Source of the DNA: Methylobacillus arboreus
GTDB lineage: Bacteria; Pseudomonadota; Gammaproteobacteria; Burkholderiales; Methylophilaceae
Assembly: GCF_020532725.1 (NCBI RefSeq)
Contig: NZ_JAJAVC010000003.1
Location: 434,001 to 498,000, forward strand
DNA length: 64,000 nucleotides
Reading direction: 5' to 3'
The notes beneath the pieces are model-generated. The model was not told where the DNA came from, did not search any database, and worked only from the letters and a program-made list of their open reading frames with translations. A program made the translations under genes and the position numbers. Positions 8,336 to 17,924 of this stretch are shown here, one piece after another (the first letter of the stretch is position 1; each line of letters opens with the position of its first letter).

Positions 8336-9373
8336 ATGATGAGTGAGGAACAAAAAACGCCTGTCGTGTTTACAGGCAAGGCAGGCGAGTATTTCGGCAT
8401 CTGGATTGTCAATTTGCTGTTGAGCATCCTAACCCTAGGGATTTATTCCGCCTGGGCCAAGGTGAGGCGCAAGAAGTATTTTTACCAGCATACATTCATT
8501 GACGGCGTTGCATTCGACTACCATGCTTCGCCAATATCGATTCTCAATGGGCGCTTCCTCGCTTTTGGCTTGTTCGTCCTGTATTCGATCAGCGCCGAGA
8601 TTTCGCCCATATTGTCTGGCGTATTCATCATCGCATTCATTGTTTTTCTACCCTGGATTATCGTGCGCTCGTTGACTTTCAATGCGCGCAATTCCAGTTA
8701 CCGCGGTTTGCGCTTTGATTTCAAGGGCAGGTTATGGGACGCAGTGCTGTACTACATCTTATTGCCAATACTGATGGTGCTGACGCTGGGCCTGCTGTAT
8801 CCATTTATTTCCCAGCGGCGCAACCGCTTTCTGGCCGAAGGGCACCGCTTCGGCAGGAGTCCTTTCACTGCCGATTTCAAAGTGAAGAACTTTTACATCG
8901 CTTACTTGAAGGCCTTGCTGCTGCTGGTGGGGCTTTTCCTGGCAGCAGGTTTGTTTGTTGGCTTGCTGAATGCCAATAAAGCTGATGCCTGGGCAAAAGA
9001 GAGCATGCAGCAGACCATTGTGCCCTTGCTATTCACCTACCTACTGATCCTGACCATTTGCGGGGCCTTCCTGCGCGCCCGTTTGCTCAATCTGATCTGG
9101 AATGGCACACAGCTCGAGCATGTCGGCTTCAGCGCTAACTTGCGCTCGCGCGACCTGGTCTGGCTTTATGCGACCAACCTGTTGCTGATCGTGTTTTCGC
9201 TCGGTTTGCTGACGCCATGGGCGCAAATCCGCACTATGCGTTACCATGCCGAGCGCCTGAGTCTGGTTGGCGAAACCAATTTTGAGCGGTTTGTCGGCGA
9301 GAAAAAGGCCGAGATCAAGGCAACAGGCGAAGAAGTCGGCGAAATGTTCGACGTCGAGCTTGCCTTGGGATAA
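8336..9373 (+). CDS. DUF898 (YjgN) family inner-membrane protein
   Basis: 345 residues with about six to eight membrane spans. The motif SAWAKVRRKKYFYQHT after the first span, repeated in degenerate form near the C-terminus (LLTPWAQIRTMRYHAERL), is the hallmark of the YjgN/DUF898 family. Function of the family is unknown. A good ribosome-binding site (AGGGGAG) precedes two consecutive ATG codons (8336 and 8339); either could be used. It is followed 10 bp later by an M48 peptidase gene, a pairing that occurs in other betaproteobacteria, so the two probably act together in the envelope. Confidence 0.88.
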   Translation: MMSEEQKTPVVFTGKAGEYFGIWIVNLLLSILTLGIYSAWAKVRRKKYFYQHTFIDGVAFDYHASPISILNGRFLAFGLFVLYSISAEISPILSGVFIIAFIVFLPWIIVRSLTFNARNSSYRGLRFDFKGRLWDAVLYYILLPILMVLTLGLLYPFISQRRNRFLAEGHRFGRSPFTADFKVKNFYIAYLKALLLLVGLFLAAGLFVGLLNANKADAWAKESMQQTIVPLLFTYLLILTICGAFLRARLLNLIWNGTQLEHVGFSANLRSRDLVWLYATNLLLIVFSLGLLTPWAQIRTMRYHAERLSLVGETNFERFVGEKKAEIKATGEEVGEMFDVELALG

Positions 9374-9383
9374 TAGGCTTGTT

Positions 9384-10409
9384 ATGCGTGTTTTCGAGGC
9401 GGATTATTTCGATGGCATCACTGCCGATGCCAAGCCGGTGTTCGTGACGCTTGAAGACCAGCACCTGAGCTTTGGCGTTGGTGGCGAATCCGAGCGTTTC
9501 CTGCTCAGTGCCGTCCGGCCCCAGGCACCGGTGGGTAGCGCCAGGCGCGTGATCGAGTTGCCGGACGGCGGGCGCCTTGAAACGCGAAACCATGCCGCCT
9601 TCGGCAGCTTGCGTCTGCCTGCGGGCAATCGGTTTTGGCGCATGCTGCATTTCATTGAAAACCACCTGGGATGGGTATTGCTTGCATTATTGCTGGCCAT
9701 GCTTGCAGGCTGGGGAATGATACGCTACGGCGTGCCGCTGGCCGCGGAGCAGGTGGCGCGCATGGTGCCTGCGGACACGGAATCCAGCCTGGGGGAACAG
9801 GTGCTCAGGGCCATGGACCACAAGTATGGTTATTTCAAGCCGACCAGGCTGAAGCCCGAGCGCCGGCAAGCCTTGCAGCAGGCATTGGCTGCATTCTGCG
9901 CCCGCCAGGAAACATGTCCGCCCCACCGGCTGGAATTCCGCCGTGGCGGTGACATTGGCGCTAATGCCATGGCACTCCCAGGAGGCATTATTGTGGTCAC
10001 GGATGAGCTGGTGGCATTGAGCCGCAATGAGGACCAGGTGCTGGCTGTGCTCGCGCACGAGCTTGGGCATGTGCAACGGCGCCATTCGCTGCGCCATGCC
10101 TTGCAGGCGACATTATCGGGGCTGGTGCTGGTGGCTCTGACTGGGGATTTCGATGCGCTGGCTTCCGGCCTGCCTGCCGTTCTGTTGCAGCTCAATTACT
10201 CCCGCAGTATGGAAACAGAGGCCGATGCCTACGCCCTGGCAGCGTTGCGGCAGGTCTGTATCCCTCCCAGTGCATTCGCGGAAATCCTGACTGCCCTGCA
10301 ACGCCAGGCCAAGGGTGGCAAAATGCCGGAGATGCTCTCCTCGCATCCCGATACGGCAGCCCGTATTGCGCCTTTTGCAGGCGGTTTGCCCGCGCATTGC
10401 GGAACGTGA
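9384..10409 (+). CDS. M48 family zinc metallopeptidase
   Basis: 341 residues from the ATG at 9384. The N-terminal cytoplasmic domain (about 90 residues) is followed by one membrane span (LGWVLLALLLAMLAGWG, about residues 95-112) and a peptidase domain with the zinc-binding motif HELGH at residues 225-229 and a downstream glutamate in METEADAYA that supplies the third ligand. This is the layout of BepA/Oma1-like M48 peptidases that degrade misfolded envelope proteins. It follows the DUF898 gene closely. The start is chosen at the first ATG after the upstream stop; the frame is open further upstream inside the DUF898 gene, which I regard as a shadow. Confidence 0.9.
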   Translation: MRVFEADYFDGITADAKPVFVTLEDQHLSFGVGGESERFLLSAVRPQAPVGSARRVIELPDGGRLETRNHAAFGSLRLPAGNRFWRMLHFIENHLGWVLLALLLAMLAGWGMIRYGVPLAAEQVARMVPADTESSLGEQVLRAMDHKYGYFKPTRLKPERRQALQQALAAFCARQETCPPHRLEFRRGGDIGANAMALPGGIIVVTDELVALSRNEDQVLAVLAHELGHVQRRHSLRHALQATLSGLVLVALTGDFDALASGLPAVLLQLNYSRSMETEADAYALAALRQVCIPPSAFAEILTALQRQAKGGKMPEMLSSHPDTAARIAPFAGGLPAHCGT

Positions 10410-10454
10410 GCGCTATGCGGGGATGCCAGACCATAATCAAGTAAAATCCTGCTA

Positions 10455-13208
10455 ATGAATACTGATCATTTAATCCTCTGCGCTACCGCGCGGCTGGCCC
10501 GCGCATTGCAGCTCGACCACGGCAGGGCACAGCATGCCAAGGGGCTGATGCAATGGCCCGTACTAAATGCTTCTACCGTCAACCAATGGCTGGATAGCCT
10601 ATATGAGGAAGCCGTGCTGCAGGGTGAGATAGACTTGCAGGATGCGCCGCAGGGCGTGCTGAGCAATGTGCAGGAGCGCACACTGTGGGAGGAGGTCATT
10701 GCCCAATCGCTGGCGTCCGAGGTGTTGCAGGAGCTGTTCGACATCAAGGGCCTGGCATTGGCGGCACAGGAGGCCAACCAGTTGCTGCTGGAGTGGCGGT
10801 TGCCTTTGCCCGATGCGGCCTATAGTGAGGAAACGCGTCAGTTCCTGGCCTGGCGGCGCGCATTTGTAGCCCGATGCAGGCAAGGCGGCTGGATGGAGCC
10901 CGCGCGGTATTTCGACTGGCAGTTGGACATGCTTGCAAAAGGGCTGGGGCGGTTGCCTGGTTCTGTGGCATTTGCTGGGTTCGACCGCATTACCCCGCAG
11001 ATGGCACGTTTGCAGGAAATATTGCGCCAGCGTGGCGTGGAAGTGCAACGTCATGACACTGGCTTGCAGGCGCCGGGACAAAGCCAGCGGATAGTGTTGG
11101 TTGACCAGGAGGCGGAATGTCGTGCCGCGGTAGCGTGGGCCAAGACCATTCTTGAGCAGCATTCAGGCGCGAGAGTGGGCATCGTGGTGCCCGAGCTTGC
11201 CAAGCTGCGCGGCACGCTGGCACGTCTGCTGGACGATGCCTTGCACCCAGCCTGGGTGCGCCCGGCCTCGGTGGAAGCACCGCGCCGTTACGATTTCTCG
11301 CTGGGCCAGCCCTTGAGCCGCGAACCCGTGGTGCAAACCGCGCTGGCGCTATTGCAATTCTTTAGCCAGTACCGCGTTGAGCAGCAGGCTTTTTCGCAAT
11401 TGCTGCAACAACCTTACTGGTCGCATGCCGTCACCGAGGCCGATGCGCGCGCCCAGCTTGATGCGCGCATGCGCGAATGGCTGCCTTTGTCGCTGAGTGT
11501 GCCGCGTCTGCTCAAATTCGTGCATCGTGAGACGGGCAGCGCCCAGGCGCCTTTACGCCTTGCGGGCTTGCAGGCACACATGGCGGCAGCGCTTGCCATC
11601 CTGCAGGAGCAGCCGCGCCAGCAGTTGCCTTCTGCATGGGTCGACGCGATTCGCCGCCTACTGGATGCGCTGGAATGGCCCGGCAAGCAGCGCAGCCTGT
11701 CCAGTTTCGAGTACCAGGCCATCCAGGCGTTCGACAAGGTATTGCAAGCCCTGGCGGCATTGGATGTGTTGCAACAAGCCATGAGTCTGTCGCAGGTATT
11801 GTTGCGGTTGAGAGAGTTGGCGCAGGAGCAGATTTACCAGCCCGAGGCGGAAGGCGAAGTGAGCTTGCAGGTGATGGGCATGCTGGAGAGCGTCAGCGCG
11901 CCGCTGGATGGCCTGTGGGTGATGGGCATGAACGACCACGCATGGCCACCACCACCGCGGCCTAACCCTTTGTTGCCCGCCGCCATGCAGCGCAGTCATG
12001 GCTTGCCGAATGCCGACAGCGCGGCACAGACGGCATTTGCCCAGGCCATTCACGAGCGCATGTTGCGCAGCGCGCAACATGTGGTGTTTTCCAGTGCAGC
12101 GAAGGAGGGCGAACGGGAGCTGCGATTGAGCCCGCTGGTGCAGCCCATCACCTTGCGCGAAGAACCCGTGGCACTGAGCCAGAGCCTGGCGCAAACGCTG
12201 GCTGGGCAGCATGCCAGCCCCATGCAATGGCTGGCCGACCATCAGGCGCCGCCGGTGCAGGAAGGCGAGCATGTCTCGGGCGGTACCGGCCTACTCAAGG
12301 CACAGGCCATCTGCCCCGCCTGGGCTTATTTCCAGTACCGGCTGCATGCGCGCGCACTGAAAATGCCGGTCAATGGCCTGGATGCTGCCGAACGCGGCAC
12401 GCTGGTGCATTTCGTGTTGGAGCACTTCTGGCGCGGCCGGGGCCTGGACGACCTGCAAGCCATGAGTGAAGCACAGCTGGAGCAGGCACTGTCTGAGGCG
12501 GTGCAAGCTGGCCTACAGGCTTATGCCGAGACTTGTGACGAGGCATTAAGCGATGCCTTCAAGACGCTGGAAACCATGCGCCTGGCCAAGTTGTTGCGTG
12601 GATGGCTGGCGTTCGAGAAAACCCGCGAACATAGGTTCACCGTGCTTGCTAGTGAGCAAAGGCAATCGGTCTCGATCGAGGGCGTGGATATCACCCTGAT
12701 CATAGACCGCATAGACCAGCTCGAGGATGGCAGCCGCATCATCATGGATTACAAGACCGGTCGCAAGCCAGATACCCGCAACTGGGCGCAGGACAGGATT
12801 ACCGAGCCGCAATTGCCGGTGTACGCCGCTTTCGTGCTCGCCACGGCTGACTCTTCAACGGCGGATGCCAATGCCGGGGAGATTGCCGCGATCGCGTTTG
12901 CCATGGTCAGGCTGGAGGAGCACAGTTTTGCCGGCCTTGCCAGGGAAGAGGTGTTGCCGGCGATGCCGGTGCTGGACGATAAGAAGACGCGGGAGGTTTT
13001 CCCCGAGGCCGACTTCCCGGATTGGCACAGCGTGCTTGCACATTGGCGCGCGAGCCTGACCGCCGTGGTGCAGGAACTCAAGCGCGGCGAGGCTGTTGTG
13101 CGCTTGCAGGATGAAGGCGACCTCGCTTATTGCGAGGTGTTGCCCTTGCTGCGCCTGCCGGAACGGCGCCTGCAGTTCGAGCGCTTGCAGCGGGGAGAGA
13201 CGGCATGA
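10455..13208 (+). CDS. AddB-like PD-(D/E)XK nuclease, putative DNA repair protein
   Basis: 917 residues. Matches the family annotated as probable DNA repair protein (TIGR03623 type), related to AddB/RecC-like inactivated helicases. The C-terminal part holds a PD-(D/E)XK nuclease with IIMDYKTGRKPD and the QLPVYAAF motif around residues 770-800; the N-terminal half looks like a degenerate helicase fold with no intact Walker A. The stop codon overlaps the start of the next gene (ATGA), indicating translational coupling to the AddA-like helicase-nuclease. Together they would form a dimeric helicase-nuclease for processing double-strand ends before RecA loading. No recB, recC or recD is seen in the window. 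Confidence 0.88.
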   Translation: MNTDHLILCATARLARALQLDHGRAQHAKGLMQWPVLNASTVNQWLDSLYEEAVLQGEIDLQDAPQGVLSNVQERTLWEEVIAQSLASEVLQELFDIKGLALAAQEANQLLLEWRLPLPDAAYSEETRQFLAWRRAFVARCRQGGWMEPARYFDWQLDMLAKGLGRLPGSVAFAGFDRITPQMARLQEILRQRGVEVQRHDTGLQAPGQSQRIVLVDQEAECRAAVAWAKTILEQHSGARVGIVVPELAKLRGTLARLLDDALHPAWVRPASVEAPRRYDFSLGQPLSREPVVQTALALLQFFSQYRVEQQAFSQLLQQPYWSHAVTEADARAQLDARMREWLPLSLSVPRLLKFVHRETGSAQAPLRLAGLQAHMAAALAILQEQPRQQLPSAWVDAIRRLLDALEWPGKQRSLSSFEYQAIQAFDKVLQALAALDVLQQAMSLSQVLLRLRELAQEQIYQPEAEGEVSLQVMGMLESVSAPLDGLWVMGMNDHAWPPPPRPNPLLPAAMQRSHGLPNADSAAQTAFAQAIHERMLRSAQHVVFSSAAKEGERELRLSPLVQPITLREEPVALSQSLAQTLAGQHASPMQWLADHQAPPVQEGEHVSGGTGLLKAQAICPAWAYFQYRLHARALKMPVNGLDAAERGTLVHFVLEHFWRGRGLDDLQAMSEAQLEQALSEAVQAGLQAYAETCDEALSDAFKTLETMRLAKLLRGWLAFEKTREHRFTVLASEQRQSVSIEGVDITLIIDRIDQLEDGSRIIMDYKTGRKPDTRNWAQDRITEPQLPVYAAFVLATADSSTADANAGEIAAIAFAMVRLEEHSFAGLAREEVLPAMPVLDDKKTREVFPEADFPDWHSVLAHWRASLTAVVQELKRGEAVVRLQDEGDLAYCEVLPLLRLPERRLQFERLQRGETA

Positions 13209-16200
13209 GCGGCACAGTCGGGCTGGAATCCATGGACCTGTTGCAAATAGACAGCCTGAGCCGGGAGCGTGCGCTGGAGCTGGCGTCGTTCATCGTCGAA
13301 GCGCCTGCGGGCGCTGGCAAGACCGAGCTGCTGACCCAGCGCTTCCTGCGCCTGCTCACCACGGTGCAGGAGCCAGAAGAAATCGTTGCCATTACCTTCA
13401 CCAACAAGGCGGCGGCGGAAATGCGTGCGCGTATTCTCGACAGCCTGCTGATGGCGGCCGGCGGCCAAGTGCCTGAAGCCGCGCACAAGCGGCTGACCTT
13501 CAAGCTGGGCGTGGCGGCATTGCAGCACGCGGCCGGGCTGGGTTGGCAATTGCTGGATAATCCGTCGCGCTTGCGTATTTTCACGATTGATTCATTATCC
13601 GGGCACCTGTCAAGGCAAATGCCCCTGCTGAGCCGCTTCGGCAGCCAGCCTGCGATCAGCGAGGATGCGGAAACCCACTATCGGCTCGCTGCCGAGCGCA
13701 CGCTGGCGCTGATGGACGATGAGGCGTTGGGAGAGCCGGTGCGCCTGGCGTTGAGCTATGTTGATAACGATGTGCAGAAGCTCATCGGCCTGTTGATCGA
13801 CATGCTGGGCAAGCGTGACCAATGGATGGAATACGCCAGCCGCGATGACGCGCCACAGATGGCGCAGCGTGCGCTCGAGCACCTCTTGAGCCAGGATATC
13901 CAGGCCGCGGCCAGCTTGTTGGAGCCGCGGCTGCAGCATGCCTTGATGCCGGTGGCGCGCTACGCGGCAAGCAACCTGCCGTGCGACGTTCCGCAGGCCT
14001 TGCTGTTGGATTGGGAAACCCCGCTGCCTGCGACTCTTCAGGCCTTGCCTGCCTGGCTAGCCGTGTGCGACCTGCTGCTCACAGGCACGGGCAGCCTGCG
14101 CAAGACGGTCAATGTCAGGAATGGTTTGCCGGCAACGCCCGAAGCCAAGCCATTCAAGGAGCAGTTCGCGGAAATAACGACCGTGCTTGCCCAGGTGCCG
14201 GACATGGAAGCCGCACTGCACCGCCTGCGCAGCCTGCCGCGCCGCCAGGATGCGCAAGGATGGCAGATGGTGGCGGCGCTTGCGCAATTGCTCAAGCTTG
14301 CCGTGGCCCAGCTATGGCTGGTGTTTCAGCAGGCGGGAGAGGTGGATTTCGTCGAAGTCTCCCAGCGCGCGCTGCAGGCCCTGGGCGGAGAGGACGAAAC
14401 AGCCAGCGACCTTGCGATGAAGCTGGATTACCAAATCAGCCATTTGCTGGTAGACGAGTTCCAGGATACCAGCCCCGGCCAGGTCAGGCTGTTGCAGCGC
14501 CTGACCCAGGGGTGGCTGCCGGGAGACGGACGAACCCTGTTTGCCGTAGGTGACCCAATGCAGTCGATCTACCGCTTCCGCAAGGCCAATGTCGGCTTGT
14601 TCCTGGAAGTGGCCGAGGAAGGGATAGGCGAATTGAAGCTGGAGCGGCTGCAGCTCTGCCGCAACAACCGCTCGTGCCCGCCCGTGGTCGACTGGATTAA
14701 TACCACTTTCAGACAGGTGTTTCCGCCACAGGACAGCGTAGTGCAGGGAGCGATTCATTACCGCGAGTTCGTGGCGACCCAGCAGGGTGAAGCCGGGGCC
14801 GGAGTGTTCGTACATCCCTTGATTGCCGGTGCAGGTGAGGATGCCGGGGCGTTGCGCATCCGCGAGGCAGCCCGGGCGGTTGAGATCATACGCAGTACCT
14901 GGGCCAGCAATCCGGAGGCCAGCATTGCCGTATTGGTCCGTGCGCGTACCCACCTTGAAACCCTGGTAGCGGAAATCCGCCGCCATCACGCCGACTTGCA
15001 TTTTCAGGCGGTAGAGATCGAGCCCCTGGCCGGGCGCCAAAGCGTGCAGGACCTGCTGGCGCTTACCCACGCCTTGCTGCAGCGCGCCGACCGCGTGAAT
15101 TGGTTGGCGATATTACGTGCGCCATGGTGCGGCTTGAGTCTGGCGGATATGCATGTCTTGGCCGGGCATGAGCGCTACCGCACCATCTGGTCCTTGCTTT
15201 GCGACCGCGAGGTGCTTGAAGCAATGAGCGAGGATGGCCGCAAGCGCAGCCGGCATGTCGTGCAGGTGCTCTCCGAGGCGCTAGGCCAACAGGGGCGCAT
15301 GCCGCTGGGCCGCTGGCTGGAAAGCGCCTGGCTCATGCTGGGTGGGGCGCAATGCCTGTGGCAGGCAAGTGATATTACCGATGTCGAGGCATATTTCAGG
15401 CTGGTGGAGCAGTTGGACCAACAGGGCAGGTTCAGCCTGGAACGGCTGGTGCAGGAGGTAGGCAAGCTGTATGCGGCCCCGGATATCGAGGCCAATGGCC
15501 AGCTGCAGTTCATGACCATTCACAAATCCAAGGGGCTGGAGTTCGACACGGTGATCCTGCCGGGCCTGGAGCGCAGGGCGCGCAATGGCGACACGCCGCT
15601 GCTCCTGTGGGAGGAGGTGGCGGTGGAAACCGAAGCTGGTGTCAGCACCGAGCTCGTCACTGCGCCGTTCATCCCCAAGGGGGCGACAGGCCGGGATGAG
15701 CCTAGCCCCTATAGCTATCTCAAGCTGCTGGAAAAAGCGCGGGCGGATAATGAAAACGCGCGCGTGCTGTATGTGGCTGCTACACGTACCGAACGCAGCC
15801 TGCATCTGCTCGGCAGCATTAGCCCGAACAACAAGGGTGAACTGAGGCCCGAGAATGGCACTTTCCTGGATCTGCTATGGCCGCATGTGGTGGCGCAATT
15901 CATGCAGGCGGCAGAGCAGGTGCCTCTGGAAGTAACTGCCAGGCCAGAAATGGCACTGGCAGATTTCATTCCCAAGCTGGTGCGGGTGGAGGAACCAGGC
16001 ATGCCCAGGGTATTTGCCGAAAACAGGCATGACCAGGCTTCTACTGGCCAGCCTCACGAGGAAGGCCCGGTGCTGGGCAGACAGGCCAGCCTGGAGGCGC
16101 ATATCGGCACGCTTGCGCATAAATATGTTGAGATCATGGCCGCAACCTCTGATCTTGATGGATGGCTTGCACGTTTGCCAGCATTGAAACCAGCCATGGT

Positions 16201-16600
16201 GCGCTGGCTCCGGCAACAGGGACATTATGGTGAATCAGCGGAAGAGGGTGCTGCGCAAGTATTGAAATTGCTTGAGCTGACCCTGCAAAGCCCAGATGGG
16301 CGCTGGGTGCTGACCTCGCGCGACGAGGCCTCAGCAGAGCTTGCCATGGGCCATGTAGGCGAGAACGGCCTAAAGCAATTAGTCGTGGACAGGTGTTTTA
16401 TAGAAAACGGCGAGCGTTGGATTATCGACTATAAATCAACCCGCTTCCCTGCCGATGCCGATACTGGGACCCTGCTCAAAGCGGCTGAAGCGTTCGAGCC
16501 GCAGTTGACAGGATATGCCTCCCTGTTCGCGGGAGAAGGGTTGCCGGTGCGCAAGGCAATCTATTTCATGGCGCTCGGCAAGTTGTGCGAGTTGCCTTGA
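13205..16600 (+). CDS. AddA-like UvrD-family helicase-nuclease
   Basis: 1131 residues from the ATG at 13205, which overlaps the upstream stop by four bases. The superfamily 1A helicase motifs are visible: Walker A APAGAGKTELLTQR near residue 33, the Ia segment AITFTNKAAAEMRAR, Walker B LVDEFQDTSPGQ near residue 415, MQSIYRFRKANVGLF, IHKSKGLEFDTVILPG and LYVAATRTERSL. The C-terminus carries a nuclease motif WIIDYKSTRF and QLTGYASLF, as in AddA/RecB. With the preceding AddB-like protein it forms a likely RecBCD substitute for recombinational repair. The match to AddA versus another RecB-like subunit is by domain order, not by alignment. Confidence 0.92.
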   Translation: MSGTVGLESMDLLQIDSLSRERALELASFIVEAPAGAGKTELLTQRFLRLLTTVQEPEEIVAITFTNKAAAEMRARILDSLLMAAGGQVPEAAHKRLTFKLGVAALQHAAGLGWQLLDNPSRLRIFTIDSLSGHLSRQMPLLSRFGSQPAISEDAETHYRLAAERTLALMDDEALGEPVRLALSYVDNDVQKLIGLLIDMLGKRDQWMEYASRDDAPQMAQRALEHLLSQDIQAAASLLEPRLQHALMPVARYAASNLPCDVPQALLLDWETPLPATLQALPAWLAVCDLLLTGTGSLRKTVNVRNGLPATPEAKPFKEQFAEITTVLAQVPDMEAALHRLRSLPRRQDAQGWQMVAALAQLLKLAVAQLWLVFQQAGEVDFVEVSQRALQALGGEDETASDLAMKLDYQISHLLVDEFQDTSPGQVRLLQRLTQGWLPGDGRTLFAVGDPMQSIYRFRKANVGLFLEVAEEGIGELKLERLQLCRNNRSCPPVVDWINTTFRQVFPPQDSVVQGAIHYREFVATQQGEAGAGVFVHPLIAGAGEDAGALRIREAARAVEIIRSTWASNPEASIAVLVRARTHLETLVAEIRRHHADLHFQAVEIEPLAGRQSVQDLLALTHALLQRADRVNWLAILRAPWCGLSLADMHVLAGHERYRTIWSLLCDREVLEAMSEDGRKRSRHVVQVLSEALGQQGRMPLGRWLESAWLMLGGAQCLWQASDITDVEAYFRLVEQLDQQGRFSLERLVQEVGKLYAAPDIEANGQLQFMTIHKSKGLEFDTVILPGLERRARNGDTPLLLWEEVAVETEAGVSTELVTAPFIPKGATGRDEPSPYSYLKLLEKARADNENARVLYVAATRTERSLHLLGSISPNNKGELRPENGTFLDLLWPHVVAQFMQAAEQVPLEVTARPEMALADFIPKLVRVEEPGMPRVFAENRHDQASTGQPHEEGPVLGRQASLEAHIGTLAHKYVEIMAATSDLDGWLARLPALKPAMVRWLRQQGHYGESAEEGAAQVLKLLELTLQSPDGRWVLTSRDEASAELAMGHVGENGLKQLVVDRCFIENGERWIIDYKSTRFPADADTGTLLKAAEAFEPQLTGYASLFAGEGLPVRKAIYFMALGKLCELP

Positions 16601-16893
16601 GCAAGCATGATTGATGCTTCAGATTGATGGTGAATTCTTGACGAAACCATGACAGGAATTGTCAAAATTTTGATGGATGTGTGGAAATTTTGTCACATTG
16701 ACGCTTTCCCAATACCATTTATTATCGACTGTCCACATAATTCAAGATAATGTGTGAAAAATATTTAATTTTTATGCCATTGAAAAATAAAGGATTTTTA
16801 TAAAATTTCTGATTGGGAATACGAGTTGGCAAGGATTGGTATAGCGGTTGCTTATAGTAAAGCGAACGTAACCCCACTACAGGAAAAGCGAAG
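16601..16893. other. intergenic region before the PEP-CTERM gene
   Basis: A 293-bp A+T-rich gap. It holds a weak hairpin just after the helicase gene (16603-16619) and the sigma-54-type site listed separately. I see no open reading frame with coding character. Confidence 0.5.
16837..16852 (+). promoter_or_regulatory. putative sigma-54 promoter of PEP-CTERM gene
   Basis: TGGTATAGCGGTTGCT matches the TGGYAYR-N4-TTGCW consensus, with GG at 16838-16839 and GC at 16850-16851 separated by exactly ten bases. Predicted transcription start near 16863, 31 bp before the ATG. PEP-CTERM genes are often controlled by RpoN with the PrsK/PrsR pair, which supports the call. Confidence 0.65.
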
Positions 16894-17799
16894 ATGAAAA
16901 TGAAATTAGGTTGGTTGGCAGTAATGGCAGCAATTTCTGCTCCGGCAGCGGCGACCACGATTGATCTTGGGGTTGCATCCAATTACAACGTATTTGTATT
17001 TGATAACTACCAAACTTCCCAGTGGGGATGGAGTTCGATTGGCGGCGCTGTTGCAGTGGGTGGCAATGCCAATCTGAGTAATTCCGGTATCGCTAACTCC
17101 AATGGCAATGACTATGGTGTGGTAGTTGGTGGCAATTTGACGAAAGCCTACAACGGAATCAATGGAGTTACCTGGGTAGGCGGAGCTGTAAATGCCCCAC
17201 AGTGGGATAGTTATAACAGCTACAGCAATGGTGCTGCCCCGATAGACTTTGCGGCGGCCAAGTCCAGCCTGAGCGCGCTTTCCAATAGCCTGTACAGCAC
17301 AACAGCGACTGGCAACGTCGAATACAAATATGGCACCGGCGGTTACTTGACTGGTACCAATTCCGCAATCGAGTATTTCACGCTTAGCGGCAGCGATCTG
17401 GCATCCATCAACAACTGGAACTTCAGCAGTATTGTTTCTGGTGCGACGCTGATCCTGAATATTTCCGGTGATTATGCTTCGCTGACTGGCGGCTGGAACA
17501 CATTCAGCGACTATAACGTTTTGCTCAACTTCTACGATGCTACAACGGTTAATCTTGCCGGCATCAACTTGAGTGCAAGCATCCTGGCTACCAATGCCAC
17601 GATCATAGGCAGCAACGGTACGGTCAACGGCAATGTGGTGGCCAATAACTGGAACAATGCCCTGACCTTGGGTGCTAACAATGGCTTCGTGGCAATCACT
17701 ACTGCAGTGCCCGAACCACATCACTACGCCCTGCTGTTGGCAGGCCTGGCTGTTATCCTCGTAACAGCCAAGCGTCGTAGAAAGATGTTGACCGTATAA
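16894..17799 (+). CDS. choice-of-anchor A, PEP-CTERM sorted exported protein
   Basis: 301 residues. Signal peptide at residues 1-21 (ends APAAA), then a repetitive Gly/Asn/Ser-rich beta-structure with NYNVFVFDNYQTSQWG and GGAVAVGGNANLSN typical of the choice-of-anchor A family. The C-terminus is a PEP-CTERM sorting signal: VPEPHHYALLLAGLAVI followed by a basic cluster (KRRRK), which is recognised and cleaved by exosortase. It is thus probably an extracellular surface or biofilm-matrix protein. It stands alone between a sigma-54-type promoter and a terminator, so it is likely monocistronic. Its exact function is unknown; no exosortase gene is in the window. Confidence 0.9.
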   Translation: MKMKLGWLAVMAAISAPAAATTIDLGVASNYNVFVFDNYQTSQWGWSSIGGAVAVGGNANLSNSGIANSNGNDYGVVVGGNLTKAYNGINGVTWVGGAVNAPQWDSYNSYSNGAAPIDFAAAKSSLSALSNSLYSTTATGNVEYKYGTGGYLTGTNSAIEYFTLSGSDLASINNWNFSSIVSGATLILNISGDYASLTGGWNTFSDYNVLLNFYDATTVNLAGINLSASILATNATIIGSNGTVNGNVVANNWNNALTLGANNGFVAITTAVPEPHHYALLLAGLAVILVTAKRRRKMLTV

Positions 17800-17843
17800 G
17801 GTCTGGACCGTCTGAATCCCGGGGGGGATAGAGGAGGAGAAAG

Positions 17844-17872
17844 GCGTGGGGTAGCATTACCCACGCTTTTTT
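17844..17872. terminator. terminator between PEP-CTERM gene and dedA
   Basis: Hairpin GCGTGGGGTA / TACCCACGC (one bulged G) followed by six T on the plus strand. It ends the PEP-CTERM transcript and can also block the converging mfd-dedA transcript. Confidence 0.75.
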
Positions 17873-17924
17873 CCTTTCTGCCGTTTGCGTTTCCCCTATC
17901 TGTTTCGCTGGGATGCAGTTGGGA

